Assembly (NCBI RefSeq): GCF_000430805.1
Contig: NZ_AUMS01000008.1
Location: 186,001 to 250,000, forward strand
DNA length: 64,000 bases
Origin: Chitinilyticum aquatile DSM 21506
GTDB taxonomy: Bacteria; Pseudomonadota; Gammaproteobacteria; Burkholderiales; Chitinibacteraceae
Direction: 5' to 3'
Each line of letters opens with the position of its first letter. The stretch's first letter is position 1. The position numbers were made by a program, and so were the translations under genes. Under the pieces are notes generated by a model. It ran no database searches and was not told the origin of the DNA. It was given only the letters and a program-made list of their open reading frames with translations. Of the stretch, positions 42,492-51,034 are shown one piece after another.

Positions 42492-43045
42492 TGTTCCTGC
42501 TCCATGCGCTGCGACTGCTCCATATACTTCAATAGCCAGGCCACCAGCAGGCCGTTGACCAGACCGAACAGCAAGGCTGCACCGGCAAAGACCGGCACCA
42601 GATAGATGATACCGTTATGCGGGATCAGCCACAGCCGAGCCAGCAGCAATTGTCCAGCCATGTGCGCCAGCGCAGCCAGAATCGACAGGCTGACCGGCCC
42701 GAACAGCCGGCGCGGCAGATATTGCACGACAGCCAGCATGCCGAGGCTGCAGACTGCGCCCGCCACGCTCATGGCAAAGCCCGGCGAGAAAAAACCGCCG
42801 AGCACGAGACTGGCGGCAAGCACCCGCAAGACCGACACCCAGGCGGCGGCCTGCCAGCCGGCACGGTAAAGCACCAGCAGGGTAACGATATTGGCAAGGC
42901 CGGGCTTGATTCCGGGAATCGGTGACGGCAAGCCGGCCTCTGCGACAGCCAGCGCAATGGCAACCGCGGCCCAGCGGGAGATCAGAATATCCTCGCCCGT
43001 CACCGCAAAACGCCGGCCTTGCCGCTCAGTAGTTGAGGCTGTCAA
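42488..43045 (-). CDS. Gx transporter family membrane protein
   Basis: 185 aa, five to six membrane helices. The hallmark AEAGLPSPIPGIKPGLANIVTLL and a C-terminal GxxNGLL helix fit PF07456 (labelled heptaprenyl diphosphate synthase component I, more likely an ECF-type S component). Start taken at TTG 43045 because GGGAGGG stands 7-8 nt upstream; the next candidate, GTG 43003, lacks such a site. It pairs with the NusG-II gene, as in many bacteria with flavin-based extracellular electron transfer or Rnf-like modules. No apbE is nearby. Confidence 0.8.
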   Translation of the reverse strand: MTASTTERQGRRFAVTGEDILISRWAAVAIALAVAEAGLPSPIPGIKPGLANIVTLLVLYRAGWQAAAWVSVLRVLAASLVLGGFFSPGFAMSVAGAVCSLGMLAVVQYLPRRLFGPVSLSILAALAHMAGQLLLARLWLIPHNGIIYLVPVFAGAALLFGLVNGLLVAWLLKYMEQSQRMEQEQ

Positions 43046-43427
43046 AAACCGGCCCTCCCTGACCGACCAGCTCGATGCTGGTGCGATTTGGCAGACAGAT
43101 GGCGCTCTGCCCCGCCTGATCCAGCCAGCCTGCCCGCACGCAATACTGGCGCGGGCTCGGATCGGACGCTATGCGCGCCTGCCCGCCACGGACTTCCACA
43201 ATCGTCATGCCCAGCGGGCCGGGTATTTCGATCCGGCGCTGCGCCAGCAGATCCAGCTCGGCAAAGAGCTTGCCATCCTGATAGATGCGCACGCGCGCGG
43301 CCTGCTGCTGCGACCAGCTCCACTGGGCAAGAAGGGGAAGCATGGCCAGTCCCGCCAGCAGCAACAGCCAGTCCCCAGGTCGAAACAGGCTGCGCCAGAC
43401 GGTCCAGTCAGGTATGCGGCTGCTCAC
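43026..43427 (-). CDS. NusG domain II-containing protein
   Basis: 133 aa. One N-terminal membrane helix (WLLLLAGLAMLPLLAQWSW), then a small beta domain (VRIYQDGKLFAELDLLAQRRIEIPGPLG, IASDPSPRQYCVRAGWLDQAGQSAICLPN) that matches PF07009. The two Cys in QYCVRAGW and SAICLPN are the family pattern. Exported; role unknown, with a link to the neighbouring Gx transporter. The start is a GTG inside the rapZ 3' end, and the ribosome site is weak, suggesting coupling. Confidence 0.8.
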   Translation of the reverse strand: MSSRIPDWTVWRSLFRPGDWLLLLAGLAMLPLLAQWSWSQQQAARVRIYQDGKLFAELDLLAQRRIEIPGPLGMTIVEVRGGQARIASDPSPRQYCVRAGWLDQAGQSAICLPNRTSIELVGQGGPVFDSLNY

Positions 43428-44262
43428 GGTGCCGGATCAGAACCGGATAAGTGCTGGCAAAGCTGGCGGCAAGCTGTTCGATGCAATATACCGAGCGGTG
43501 CTGCCCCCCGGTGCAGCCGACCGCAATGGTCAGGCTGCCGCGCTGATCACGGGCAAATTCCGGCAACCACTGCATGAGCATGCCGCGCGCCTGGGCGATG
43601 AACAGCGCCACATTCGGGTCGGCCTCAAGAAAATCGGCGACTGGCTTGTCCTTGCCCGTCAGCGGTCGCAAGGCCGGATCGTAGAAGGGGTTGGGCAGGC
43701 AGCGGGCATCAAACACGAAATCCGAATCGCTAGGCAAGCCGCGCTTGAAGCCGAAGGACTGAAAGATCAGCGTCATCTGCCTGCCTGCGACCGCAACCAG
43801 ATCGCGCAGCCAGGCACGCAGATGATTGGCCGACAGGCCGGTGGTATCGATCACATGCGCCTGTTCGCGCACCGCACTGAGCATTTCGCGCTCAAGCGTG
43901 ATGCACTCCGAAATTGTCAACTGACCATTGCTGAGCGGATGCGAGCGACGTGATTCGGAATAGCGCCGGATCAGCACCATGTCCTGCGCTTCCAAGAACA
44001 GCACCTGGACTTCCATTCCCAGCTCGACCAGCGCGGCGAGGTGCTCGGAAAAGCTGGCAAAGCTGTGCGCACTGCGCGCATCGACGCTGATGGCGAGACG
44101 CGGATAACCGTCCTCTTCCAGCAAGGCCACCGCCTGCGGCAGCAGCGGCGCCGGAAGGTTGTCGATGCAGTAAAAGCCGAGATCTTCCAGTGCACGCAGC
44201 GCAATCGACTTGCCCGCGCCGGACAGGCCGGAAAGCAGGATCACGCGAGTAGGCGTGTTCAT
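43408..44262 (-). CDS. rapZ: RNase adapter protein RapZ
   Basis: 284 aa. Walker A GLSGAGKS near residue 11, the DARS motif in VDARSAHSFA, RYSESRRSHPLS, and the C-terminal GCTGGQHRSVYCIEQLA. In enterics RapZ guides RNase E to sRNAs GlmZ and GlmY, controlling glmS; no such RNA is evident near glmS here. Its ATG overlaps the hprK stop (ATGA). Clustered with nitrogen-PTS genes as usual. Confidence 0.95.
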   Translation of the reverse strand: MNTPTRVILLSGLSGAGKSIALRALEDLGFYCIDNLPAPLLPQAVALLEEDGYPRLAISVDARSAHSFASFSEHLAALVELGMEVQVLFLEAQDMVLIRRYSESRRSHPLSNGQLTISECITLEREMLSAVREQAHVIDTTGLSANHLRAWLRDLVAVAGRQMTLIFQSFGFKRGLPSDSDFVFDARCLPNPFYDPALRPLTGKDKPVADFLEADPNVALFIAQARGMLMQWLPEFARDQRGSLTIAVGCTGGQHRSVYCIEQLAASFASTYPVLIRHREQPHT

Positions 44263-45203
44263 TCGCCGACTTCCATGAATTTCTGATGCCGCTCGATGAA
44301 TTCGCGCGTCGAATCAATGCCGCGCAATTGCAGAATGTAGTTGCGCACGGCGGCCTCGACCAGTACCGAGAGGTTGCGACCTGCCGCCACCGGAATCACC
44401 AGCTTGCGGATCGCAACGCCGAGAATTTCCTGCGTGGCGGCCTGCATCTGCAGGCGATCAACGGGTGACAGTGTCTCGCCGCTGGCCTTGGCCAGATGGA
44501 TGATGAGCTTGAGATTTTTCTTCGGCCGGACCGCGGTTTCACCGAAAATCGAGCGGATGTTCAGCACGCCGATCCCGCGCACTTCCAGAAAATCCCGCAG
44601 CATCGGCGGGCAGCGCCCTTCCAGTGTTTCCGGGTTGGTCCTGTAGACCTCGACCACATCATCGGCCACAAGGCCATGGCCGCGCGAGACAAGCTCCAGC
44701 GCCAGCTCGCTCTTGCCCATCGACGATTCGCCGGTCAGCAGTACGCCAACTTCGAGTACATCCAGGAATACCCCATGGAGGTGTGTCGATACAGCCAGCG
44801 ATTTGGAAAGGTAATAGCGCAATACCTCCATGAGGTACGGCGATTGTTCGGGGCTGGTCAGGAGCGGTACATGATGGCGCTCCGCACCTTCGCGCAGCGC
44901 ATCGGGAACCGGCTGATCGTTGGCGACGATCATCGCCGCCATTTCCTTGCTGAACAGCTGAGCGAGCAAGGGCGGCAGCATTTCGGCCGAAAGATCGTTG
45001 ATGTAAGCGACTTCTGCCGTACCCAGCACCTGGATGCGGTTGGGGTGGACGAAGTTCAGGTGGCCAACCAGCGAAAGCGAGGGCTTTTGCTCGGAAGCAT
45101 CGTTGGACAGCAGATTGTTTGCACCCGACTGCCCGGCCAGCCAGGTCAGGCGCAATTTCTCCGCATTGTCGATGAACAGTTGCCGGACCGTGATCTGGGG
45201 CAT
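44259..45203 (-). CDS. hprK: HPr kinase/phosphorylase
   Basis: 314 aa. Phosphorylates Ser of HPr-type proteins. Walker A reads GESSMGKSE, preceded by the conserved HGVFLDVLEVGVLL. DDVVEVYR and the family signature LEVRGIGVLNIRSIFG follow. Beta- and gammaproteobacterial HprK belongs to the nitrogen-PTS branch and works with PtsN. Coupled to rapZ by ATGA; ptsN lies 32 bp upstream. Confidence 0.95.
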   Translation of the reverse strand: MPQITVRQLFIDNAEKLRLTWLAGQSGANNLLSNDASEQKPSLSLVGHLNFVHPNRIQVLGTAEVAYINDLSAEMLPPLLAQLFSKEMAAMIVANDQPVPDALREGAERHHVPLLTSPEQSPYLMEVLRYYLSKSLAVSTHLHGVFLDVLEVGVLLTGESSMGKSELALELVSRGHGLVADDVVEVYRTNPETLEGRCPPMLRDFLEVRGIGVLNIRSIFGETAVRPKKNLKLIIHLAKASGETLSPVDRLQMQAATQEILGVAIRKLVIPVAAGRNLSVLVEAAVRNYILQLRGIDSTREFIERHQKFMEVGE

Positions 45204-45235
45204 GCGCTATACCTTTTCCGGAAATGGAAACACGG

Positions 45236-45709
45236 TCAGACCGCCTCGCCGCTGTAGGGCTCCCACAGGGAAATCAGCTTCCAGGCTTCTGCTGGCTCGC
45301 TGGCTGCAGCCAGCTCTTCACGCAGGCGCTTGTCGGAAAAGAGCTGCGCCAACTCGGAGAGAATCTGCAGATGCAGATCGGTGGCATTGGCCGGCACCAG
45401 CAGCACGAAGATGAGATTGACCGGCTTGCCATCCGGCGCATCATAAGGAATGGGCTCTCGGAGACGGACAAACGCGCCGGTCGCATCCTTCAGCCCCTTG
45501 ATGCGGCCATGCGGAATCGCCACGCCCTGACCAAGACCGGTCGAGCCCAGCTTTTCGCGCGCGAACAGGCTGTCGAAAATCACGCTACGCGCGATGCCGT
45601 GGCTATTTTCGAACACGATACCGATCTGTTCGAAAACACGTTTTTTGCTGCCGACATCCATATCGAGAAAGATATTGGCCGGCGGAAGAATCTGGGTAAG
45701 CAAGCTCAT
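45236..45709 (-). CDS. ptsN: nitrogen PTS EIIA component
   Basis: 157 aa. EIIA-Ntr fold with the phosphorylated His in GQGVAIPHGRI, preceded by LFAREKLGSTG, and a C-terminal DLHLQILSELAQLFSD. Acts in regulatory phosphotransfer linked to K+ uptake and nitrogen status. ATG 45709 is chosen; a GTG at 45718 is possible. Between hpf and hprK; the terminator of hpf lies just upstream. Confidence 0.93.
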   Translation of the reverse strand: MSLLTQILPPANIFLDMDVGSKKRVFEQIGIVFENSHGIARSVIFDSLFAREKLGSTGLGQGVAIPHGRIKGLKDATGAFVRLREPIPYDAPDGKPVNLIFVLLVPANATDLHLQILSELAQLFSDKRLREELAAASEPAEAWKLISLWEPYSGEAV

Positions 45710-45760
45710 GGAACTCACATCGAGCAGGAAGTGGCAGCCATTTTAGCCTTGGCCGCACGG

Positions 45761-45796
45761 AAAAGAAAAACGGGAACGACTCGCGGCGTTCCCGTT
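45761..45796 (-). terminator. terminator between hpf and ptsN
   Basis: On the minus strand AACGGGAACG pairs with CGTTCCCGTT, then TTTTCTTTT follows. It should cut transcription before ptsN-hprK-rapZ, implying a second promoter or partial read-through. Confidence 0.75.
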
Positions 45797-45813
45797 GCAA
45801 CAGCTTCTGTCGT

Positions 45814-46137
45814 TTATTCGGCGACAGCCTGGTGCTTGATCGCTTCATTGCGGTGATCGGACAACTTTTCCTTGTGTTTCACCACCTGACGATCCAGCTT
45901 GTCAGCCAGTGCATCGATCGCTGCATACATGTCTGCTTCGATCGATTCCACATGAATATCCTTGCCGCGTACGTGTACCGTTGCCTCAACTTTGTGTTGC
46001 AGCTTGTCCACAGACATGATTACTGCGACATCAATCACGTTATCGAAATGACGCGTGATGCGTTCGATCTTGCTGGTGACATAGTCACGGATTGCCGGTG
46101 TTACTTCGAGATGATGGCCGCTGATGTTGAGGTTCAT
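45814..46137 (-). CDS. hpf: ribosome hibernation promoting factor
   Basis: 107 aa short HPF/YfiA. Begins MNLNISGHHLEVTPAIRDYV; also KIERITRHFDNVIDV, ATVHVRGKDIHVESIEADMYAAIDALADKLDRQV and a basic KHKEKLSDHR end. Binds the 30S subunit in stationary phase. AAGGAG lies 7 nt before the ATG. Follows rpoN by 28 bp. Confidence 0.93.
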   Translation of the reverse strand: MNLNISGHHLEVTPAIRDYVTSKIERITRHFDNVIDVAVIMSVDKLQHKVEATVHVRGKDIHVESIEADMYAAIDALADKLDRQVVKHKEKLSDHRNEAIKHQAVAE

Positions 46138-46165
46138 GGTCTTTCTCCTTACGGTCTTTACCTGT

Positions 46166-47578
46166 TTACAGGCACTTGCGCTGATTCACGGGCGGAATTT
46201 GCAAAACCTCCCGGTATTTGGCAACGGTTCGTCGCGCAACCACGACCCCCTGCCTTGCGAGTTCGTCAACCAGAGCGCTATCGGACAGCGGCTTCTGCTT
46301 GTTTTCATTCTGGATCATCTGCCGGATCAAAGCCTTGATCGCCGTCGCAGAACACTCCCCTCCGGCATCCGTATCCACATGACTGCCAAAGAAATACTTG
46401 AATTCCAGCACACCCTTAGGCGTCAGCATGAATTTCTGGGTGGTAACCCTCGACACCGTCGATTCATGCAGATCCAGCTCGGTTGCAATATCCCGCAACA
46501 CCAGCGGGCGCATGGCCACTTCACCCAGCTCAAAAAACGCTTTCTGCCTTGCCACGATGGCTTCGGCCACCCGCAGGATCGTAATCCCGCGCTGCTCGAT
46601 GCTTTTGATCAGCCAGCGCGCTTCCTGCAGCTGCGTGGCCATCGACTGGCCATCGCCCCCCTGCAAAACCCGGGCGTAGTATTCGTTCACCCGCAACCTG
46701 GGCTGCGCCGCGCCATTAAGGCGCACCACCCACTGACCCCGTTGCTTGCTGACAACGACATCCGGGATGATGTAATTCGAATCGGTATTCCCCCATTGAC
46801 TACCCGGCCGCGGATTCAGTGTCCCGATCAGGGCGATGGCGTCGCGAAGCTCGGCCTCATTACAATGTAACTGTCTTTTAAGCTTAGTGTAGTCGCGTGC
46901 AGCCAATAAATCGAGTGAATCCTGCACTAGCCGGTCTGCCAATACCCGTGCCGCAGTATCTGGCTGCAATTGCAGCTGCAAATGCAGGCTTTCTGCCAGA
47001 TTGCGGGCGCCGACCCCAGCCGGATCGAATTGCTGCACATAACGCAGCGCCACCTGCCAGTCATCCAGCTCGATTTCAAACTCGGCCAGCTCGTCGCCGG
47101 CAAACTGCGCATGCAGCTCCTCCAGCGATGCAGTCAGAAACCCGTCATCATCCAGCGCATCGATCAGCAGAAGCAGCAACCCGCGATCCCGGGCGGACAG
47201 ATTCAGCATTCGCGCCTGCTCCTGCAGGTGTTCATGCAGCGTCAGACGCTTCGGCACATTCAGGGCTGGATCATAATCCTCGTCGTCATCACCCTGTCCG
47301 CGATTGCCGCGCACCTCATCCCAGCGCAGCTCTCCGCTGTCTGCTGGCGGCTCCTCACGCTCACGTTCGCGCTCATTTGCTTCAGCCTGACCAGGTTCAT
47401 CACCAGCATCTCCGGACTCCTGGCCATCCATGCGCTCCAGCAAGGGATTGTCTGCCAGAAACGTTTCCAGCTCTTGCTGGAATTCAAGTGTGGAAAGCTG
47501 AAGCAGGCGGATGGACTGGGCCAGCTGGGGAGTCAGATTCAGCTGCTGCGACATGCGCAGCTGCAGGCTTGCCTTCAT
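46166..47578 (-). CDS. rpoN: RNA polymerase sigma-54 factor
   Basis: 470 aa. Region I is the Gln/Leu-rich N-terminus (LRMSQQLNLTPQLAQSIRLLQLS), then an acidic region II. Region III follows, with the HTH DIATELDLHESTVSRVTTQKF and the RpoN box ARRTVAKYREVLQIP near the C-terminus. Needed for enhancer-dependent transcription. Sits between lptB and hpf, the standard order. Confidence 0.96.
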   Translation of the reverse strand: MKASLQLRMSQQLNLTPQLAQSIRLLQLSTLEFQQELETFLADNPLLERMDGQESGDAGDEPGQAEANEREREREEPPADSGELRWDEVRGNRGQGDDDEDYDPALNVPKRLTLHEHLQEQARMLNLSARDRGLLLLLIDALDDDGFLTASLEELHAQFAGDELAEFEIELDDWQVALRYVQQFDPAGVGARNLAESLHLQLQLQPDTAARVLADRLVQDSLDLLAARDYTKLKRQLHCNEAELRDAIALIGTLNPRPGSQWGNTDSNYIIPDVVVSKQRGQWVVRLNGAAQPRLRVNEYYARVLQGGDGQSMATQLQEARWLIKSIEQRGITILRVAEAIVARQKAFFELGEVAMRPLVLRDIATELDLHESTVSRVTTQKFMLTPKGVLEFKYFFGSHVDTDAGGECSATAIKALIRQMIQNENKQKPLSDSALVDELARQGVVVARRTVAKYREVLQIPPVNQRKCL

Positions 47579-47587
47579 GAGTTGGCC

Positions 47588-48313
47588 TTACATCCGGAAA
47601 TGCTCACCCAGATAAACACGACGTACGTGTTCGTCCTGGATGATGGCGTCCGGCTTGCCTGCTGCCAGAACCCGCCCTTCAGAAATGATATAGGCGCGAT
47701 CACAGATACCGAGTGTCTCGCGCACATTGTGATCGGTAATCAGCACTCCGATCTGGCGCTCTTTCAGGAACCCGATGATGCGCTGAATATCCATCACCGC
47801 GATCGGATCGACCCCCGCAAATGGTTCATCAAGCAGGATGAAGCGCGGGTTACTTGCCAGGGCACGGGCAATTTCAGCGCGGCGGCGCTCCCCACCCGAA
47901 AGGCTCAGAGCCGTCGAATTGCGCAGATGCGCGATATGCAGATCGTGCAGAAGGCCGTCGAGACGGTAGGCGATTTCCTCTTCATCGCGGCAATGCAACT
48001 CCAGTACGGCGCGCACATTCTCGGCAACGGTCATCTTGCGGAAAATCGACGCCTCCTGCGGCAGATAACCCACACCCAGCCGGGCACGCTTGTGAATGGG
48101 CATGCTGCTGATGTCATGCCCATCCAGCTCGATACGTCCACCGTTCGCGCCAACCAGGCCAACAATCATGTAGAAGCTGGTAGTTTTGCCCGCGCCATTA
48201 GGCCCCAGCAGGCCGACCACTTCGCCGCTGGCGATTTCCAGCGAGACATCATGCACGACGGTACGCTTGCCATAGATTTTCTGCAGATTATCTGCCTTGA
48301 GCATGCTCGTCAT
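47588..48313 (-). CDS. lptB: LPS export ABC transporter ATP-binding protein
   Basis: 241 aa ATPase of the LptB2FG machine. Walker [11 protein letters not shown]-loop [12 protein letters not shown], signature [15 protein letters not shown] and Walker [15 protein letters not shown] are intact. The ATG overlaps the lptA stop (ATGA). An in-frame ATG 9 bp later is also possible. Confidence 0.96.
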   Translation of the reverse strand: MTSMLKADNLQKIYGKRTVVHDVSLEIASGEVVGLLGPNGAGKTTSFYMIVGLVGANGGRIELDGHDISSMPIHKRARLGVGYLPQEASIFRKMTVAENVRAVLELHCRDEEEIAYRLDGLLHDLHIAHLRNSTALSLSGGERRRAEIARALASNPRFILLDEPFAGVDPIAVMDIQRIIGFLKERQIGVLITDHNVRETLGICDRAYIISEGRVLAAGKPDAIIQDEHVRRVYLGEHFRM

Positions 48314-48813
48314 TGTGCCGCGCTCGCCGTTTTCTTCTTTGGAGTAATCGTGATGTTGACACGCCCCCCTTGCGCACTTTCTGCCTGGTATTGCTCGGTA
48401 TTCATGTCATAAGTGATCACATCACCGATAACTACGTCCTGCCCGCGCCGTACCCAAGCCTTATCCATCAGCTTGATTACTCCCGTGGCACCGTTGTAGT
48501 CAAATCGCAAACCTTCGGCCTCCAGCCAGTCGGGGCTGTTATCCAGCTTGGTCTTGAACTTGGCTGGCTTGCCCCAACCCTGGCCAAACTGGTTACCCTT
48601 GGGGTCTTCGCTGGTCACCAGCTTGTCGCCGGTCACGGTCATGGTTCCCTGCACTACGACGACATTGCCAGTACATGTACTAACCTGGGTCTTCTGCTCC
48701 ATCACGCAACGATCCGCCGTGATGTGCATCGGTTTTTCACGGTCAGCCTTCTCGGCAAACGCGGTATTAACGAGGAACAGAGCCGCCAAGGGCAGTGCGA
48801 GCAGTCGGTACAT
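48310..48813 (-). CDS. lptA: LPS transport periplasmic protein
   Basis: 167 aa. Signal peptide [20 protein letters not shown], then the OstA/LptA beta-jellyroll: [42 protein letters not shown]. Forms the periplasmic bridge carrying LPS from LptC to LptD. Overlaps the lptC end by 47 bp. Confidence 0.92.
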   Translation of the reverse strand: MYRLLALPLAALFLVNTAFAEKADREKPMHITADRCVMEQKTQVSTCTGNVVVVQGTMTVTGDKLVTSEDPKGNQFGQGWGKPAKFKTKLDNSPDWLEAEGLRFDYNGATGVIKLMDKAWVRRGQDVVIGDVITYDMNTEQYQAESAQGGRVNITITPKKKTASAAQ

Positions 48814-49369
48814 AAGTCATTTTCACTTTAGAAAGAAGTTCCAGCGTCTGCTGGCGATGGTCAGCGATGAAGCCTACGGCCTCAACATGATGCGGCCCCT
48901 GATCTGCAGTAATGAACTGGGCAGAGCCAGCTGTTTCCTTCTGGCGATCCAGCCAGATTTCCGAACCGCGCACTAGCAGCTCGGCTCCGCCATCGGCAGT
49001 TGCATCCCGGGTCAGTACAACCGCCCCATAAAACCAAGCCTGATCTCCGCGATGGATCGTTCTGGCCCGCTCACCCACCACGGTGATGCGCGGCTTGCCC
49101 GGCTCGGTCTGCAGCAAGACCGGGGACTCGAACAGCATGACATCATCCTGCGGAACGTGCTGCACGCTACTGGCCGTCAGGCGCGAAACCGCCTGCCCTT
49201 TTTCATTAAGGCGTACCAGCATTGCCGACGAGGCAACAAGATCAGCTTCCTGAGCAGCAGCATGCCGCTGGTTGAACGGCACCACACTGAACTGGTTCAG
49301 CAGATAGACGAGCACTCCCAGCACGCTGGCCAGCAACAAGGGCAAGAAGGTGACAATTCTGTCCTGCAC
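48767..49369 (-). CDS. lptC: LPS export protein LptC
   Basis: 200 aa. N-terminal anchor (LPLLLASVLGVLVYLLN), then the LptC jellyroll (SVQHVPQDDVMLFESPVLLQ; AWFYGAVVLTRDA; GSAQFITADQGPHHVEAVGF). Receives LPS from LptB2FG. Start is a GTG with GGGAG 5 nt upstream. Nine bases after kdsC. Confidence 0.9.
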   Translation of the reverse strand: MQDRIVTFLPLLLASVLGVLVYLLNQFSVVPFNQRHAAAQEADLVASSAMLVRLNEKGQAVSRLTASSVQHVPQDDVMLFESPVLLQTEPGKPRITVVGERARTIHRGDQAWFYGAVVLTRDATADGGAELLVRGSEIWLDRQKETAGSAQFITADQGPHHVEAVGFIADHRQQTLELLSKVKMTYVPTARTALGGSVPR

Positions 49370-49378
49370 CGCGACTCC

Positions 49379-49909
49379 CTAGCGCAAATAGGGAGCCATC
49401 ACGCGCTCCCAGTTGCCCTGCGCCTGCAACAAATATTCGCACAACTCGCGCACCGCGCCGCAACCACCGCCACGGCCTGTTACATAGTGCGAGGCCTGCA
49501 GCACCAGCTCCGGCGATTCCGGCACGGCAACAGCAAAACCGACGCGGCGCATGACAGGAAGGTCAACGACATCATCGCCCATATAACCACACTCTGCCGC
49601 CGACACTCCGGCCTCCTGCAGCAACTGCTCGAACACGGCCAGCTTGTCGTGCGCGCCCTGATGCAGGTAATCAATACCCAGATGAGCCGCACGGTTGGCA
49701 ACCAGCGCGGATGTCCGCCCGGTAATGATGGCCAGCCGGACCCCTGAGGCACGCAGCATTTTCAAGCCATGGCCATCAAGCGAATTGAATGCCTTGACTT
49801 CCTCACCAGTGTCGGTGTAGTAGAGGCTGCCGTCGGTCATGACGCCATCCACATCAAAGATCATCAGCCGAACCGACTTCGCGCTTTCCACCATTTTTAC
49901 CAGCCCCAT
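49379..49909 (-). CDS. kdsC: KDO-8-phosphate phosphatase
   Basis: 176 aa HAD phosphatase without a cap domain. Nucleophile motif IFDVDGVMTDGSLYY; AIITGRTSALVANRAAHLGI; CGYMGDDVVDLPVMRRVGFA. Releases KDO for lipid A-core synthesis. Follows kdsD, as usual. Confidence 0.94.
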   Translation of the reverse strand: MGLVKMVESAKSVRLMIFDVDGVMTDGSLYYTDTGEEVKAFNSLDGHGLKMLRASGVRLAIITGRTSALVANRAAHLGIDYLHQGAHDKLAVFEQLLQEAGVSAAECGYMGDDVVDLPVMRRVGFAVAVPESPELVLQASHYVTGRGGGCGAVRELCEYLLQAQGNWERVMAPYLR

Positions 49910-49943
49910 TCAATTATCGAAACCTGCCCTTGTCCGCCGCGAC

Positions 49944-50918
49944 TCATACCACTCGGGCGCGCAGCAGGTCATGCATGTTCAGTGCGCCGCACAGCACGCC
50001 GCTCGCATCAACGACCAGCAAACCATTGATCCGGCGCGCCTCCATCAGCTGAACAGCCTCGACCGCCAGCGCAGCCGGCGCAATCGTCGCCGGACTCTTC
50101 GTCATGATGCTGGCGATGCCCATCGTCCGCACATCCGCCCCCTGATCCAGCGCCCTGCGCAAATCGCCATCGGTAAACACCCCGACCAGCGCTCCGGCAG
50201 CATCGGCAACCGCAGTCATTCCCAGTCCCTTGCGGCTGATTTCCAGCAGCGCATCGCGCAACAGCGCAGTCGCCGGCACCACGGGAATTGCGTCACCGCT
50301 CCTCATCACATCTTGCACATGCACCAGCAAACGGCGCCCCAGACTCCCCCCCGGATGCGACAGGGCAAAGTCCTCCGGACGGAAACCGCGCGCTTCCAGC
50401 AAGGCCACAGCCAATGCATCACCAAGCGCCATCGCTGCCGTCGTACTGGAAGTGGGTGCCAGATTCAGCGGACACGCCTCCTGCCCGACCGCCGCATCCA
50501 GAACAACAGCCGCAGCCTCACCCAACGTCGAGCCGGGATTGCCGGTCATGGCCACAATCGGCACGGCCAGACGCTTCAGGCTTGGCAACAGCGCCAGCAC
50601 TTCATCACTTTCGCCGGAGTGCGACAAGGCAAGAACCACATCCTGCCGCGTGATCATTCCGAGATCACCATGTACGGCCTCGGCCGGGTGCACAAAAAAG
50701 GCCGGCGTTCCCGTGCTGGCCAGGGTTGCCGCGATTTTGCGCGCGACATGCCCCGACTTGCCCATGCCGATCACGACCACACGTCCGGCGCACGCCAGCA
50801 CCAGTTGGCAAGCCCGGGTAAACGAGTCATCCAGCCGCTGCTCCAGAGCCGCCACGGCGCTGGCTTCCTCCAGAAGCACACGGCGGGCGCTCGCAATAAA
50901 CGATTCGGTATTCTGCAT
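49944..50918 (-). CDS. kdsD: arabinose-5-phosphate isomerase
   Basis: 324 aa. SIS domain (VVVIGMGKSGHVARKIAATL, ALSHSGESDEVLALLP) plus two CBS repeats (VVPATALLRDALLEISRKGLGMTAV; GALNMHDLLRARVV). Interconverts ribulose- and arabinose-5-phosphate as the first step to KDO. ATG 50918 gives the family N-terminus; the open frame above it crosses the promoter and a G10 run. No strong ribosome site, which is consistent with a very short leader: the TATACT -10 lies only 8-13 bp upstream. Confidence 0.92.
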   Translation of the reverse strand: MQNTESFIASARRVLLEEASAVAALEQRLDDSFTRACQLVLACAGRVVVIGMGKSGHVARKIAATLASTGTPAFFVHPAEAVHGDLGMITRQDVVLALSHSGESDEVLALLPSLKRLAVPIVAMTGNPGSTLGEAAAVVLDAAVGQEACPLNLAPTSSTTAAMALGDALAVALLEARGFRPEDFALSHPGGSLGRRLLVHVQDVMRSGDAIPVVPATALLRDALLEISRKGLGMTAVADAAGALVGVFTDGDLRRALDQGADVRTMGIASIMTKSPATIAPAALAVEAVQLMEARRINGLLVVDASGVLCGALNMHDLLRARVV

Positions 50919-50925
50919 AATCGCC

Positions 50926-50950
50926 GCAGTATAAAGGAGCCCCCCCCCCT
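50926..50950 (-). promoter_or_regulatory. kdsD promoter region with a G10 homopolymer
   Basis: On the minus strand a run of ten G (50940-50949) is followed by CTCCTT and TATACT (a good -10). The run would lie in the -10/-35 spacer, so slippage would change promoter spacing. Confidence 0.45.
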
Positions 50951-51034
50951 CTGCCAGCACAGACAAGCACAAAGGATGCCAAACGGGGTCGGCACTAGCT
51001 CGGCTATAATCGGAAGACTTGCCCAGGAGAGAGA

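Noticed and set aside
44768-44838. Inverted CATGGAGGT/ACCTCCATG that resembles the palindrome family
   Set aside because: It lies inside well-conserved hprK coding sequence and lacks the GTAT/ATAC ends and A/T loop in register.
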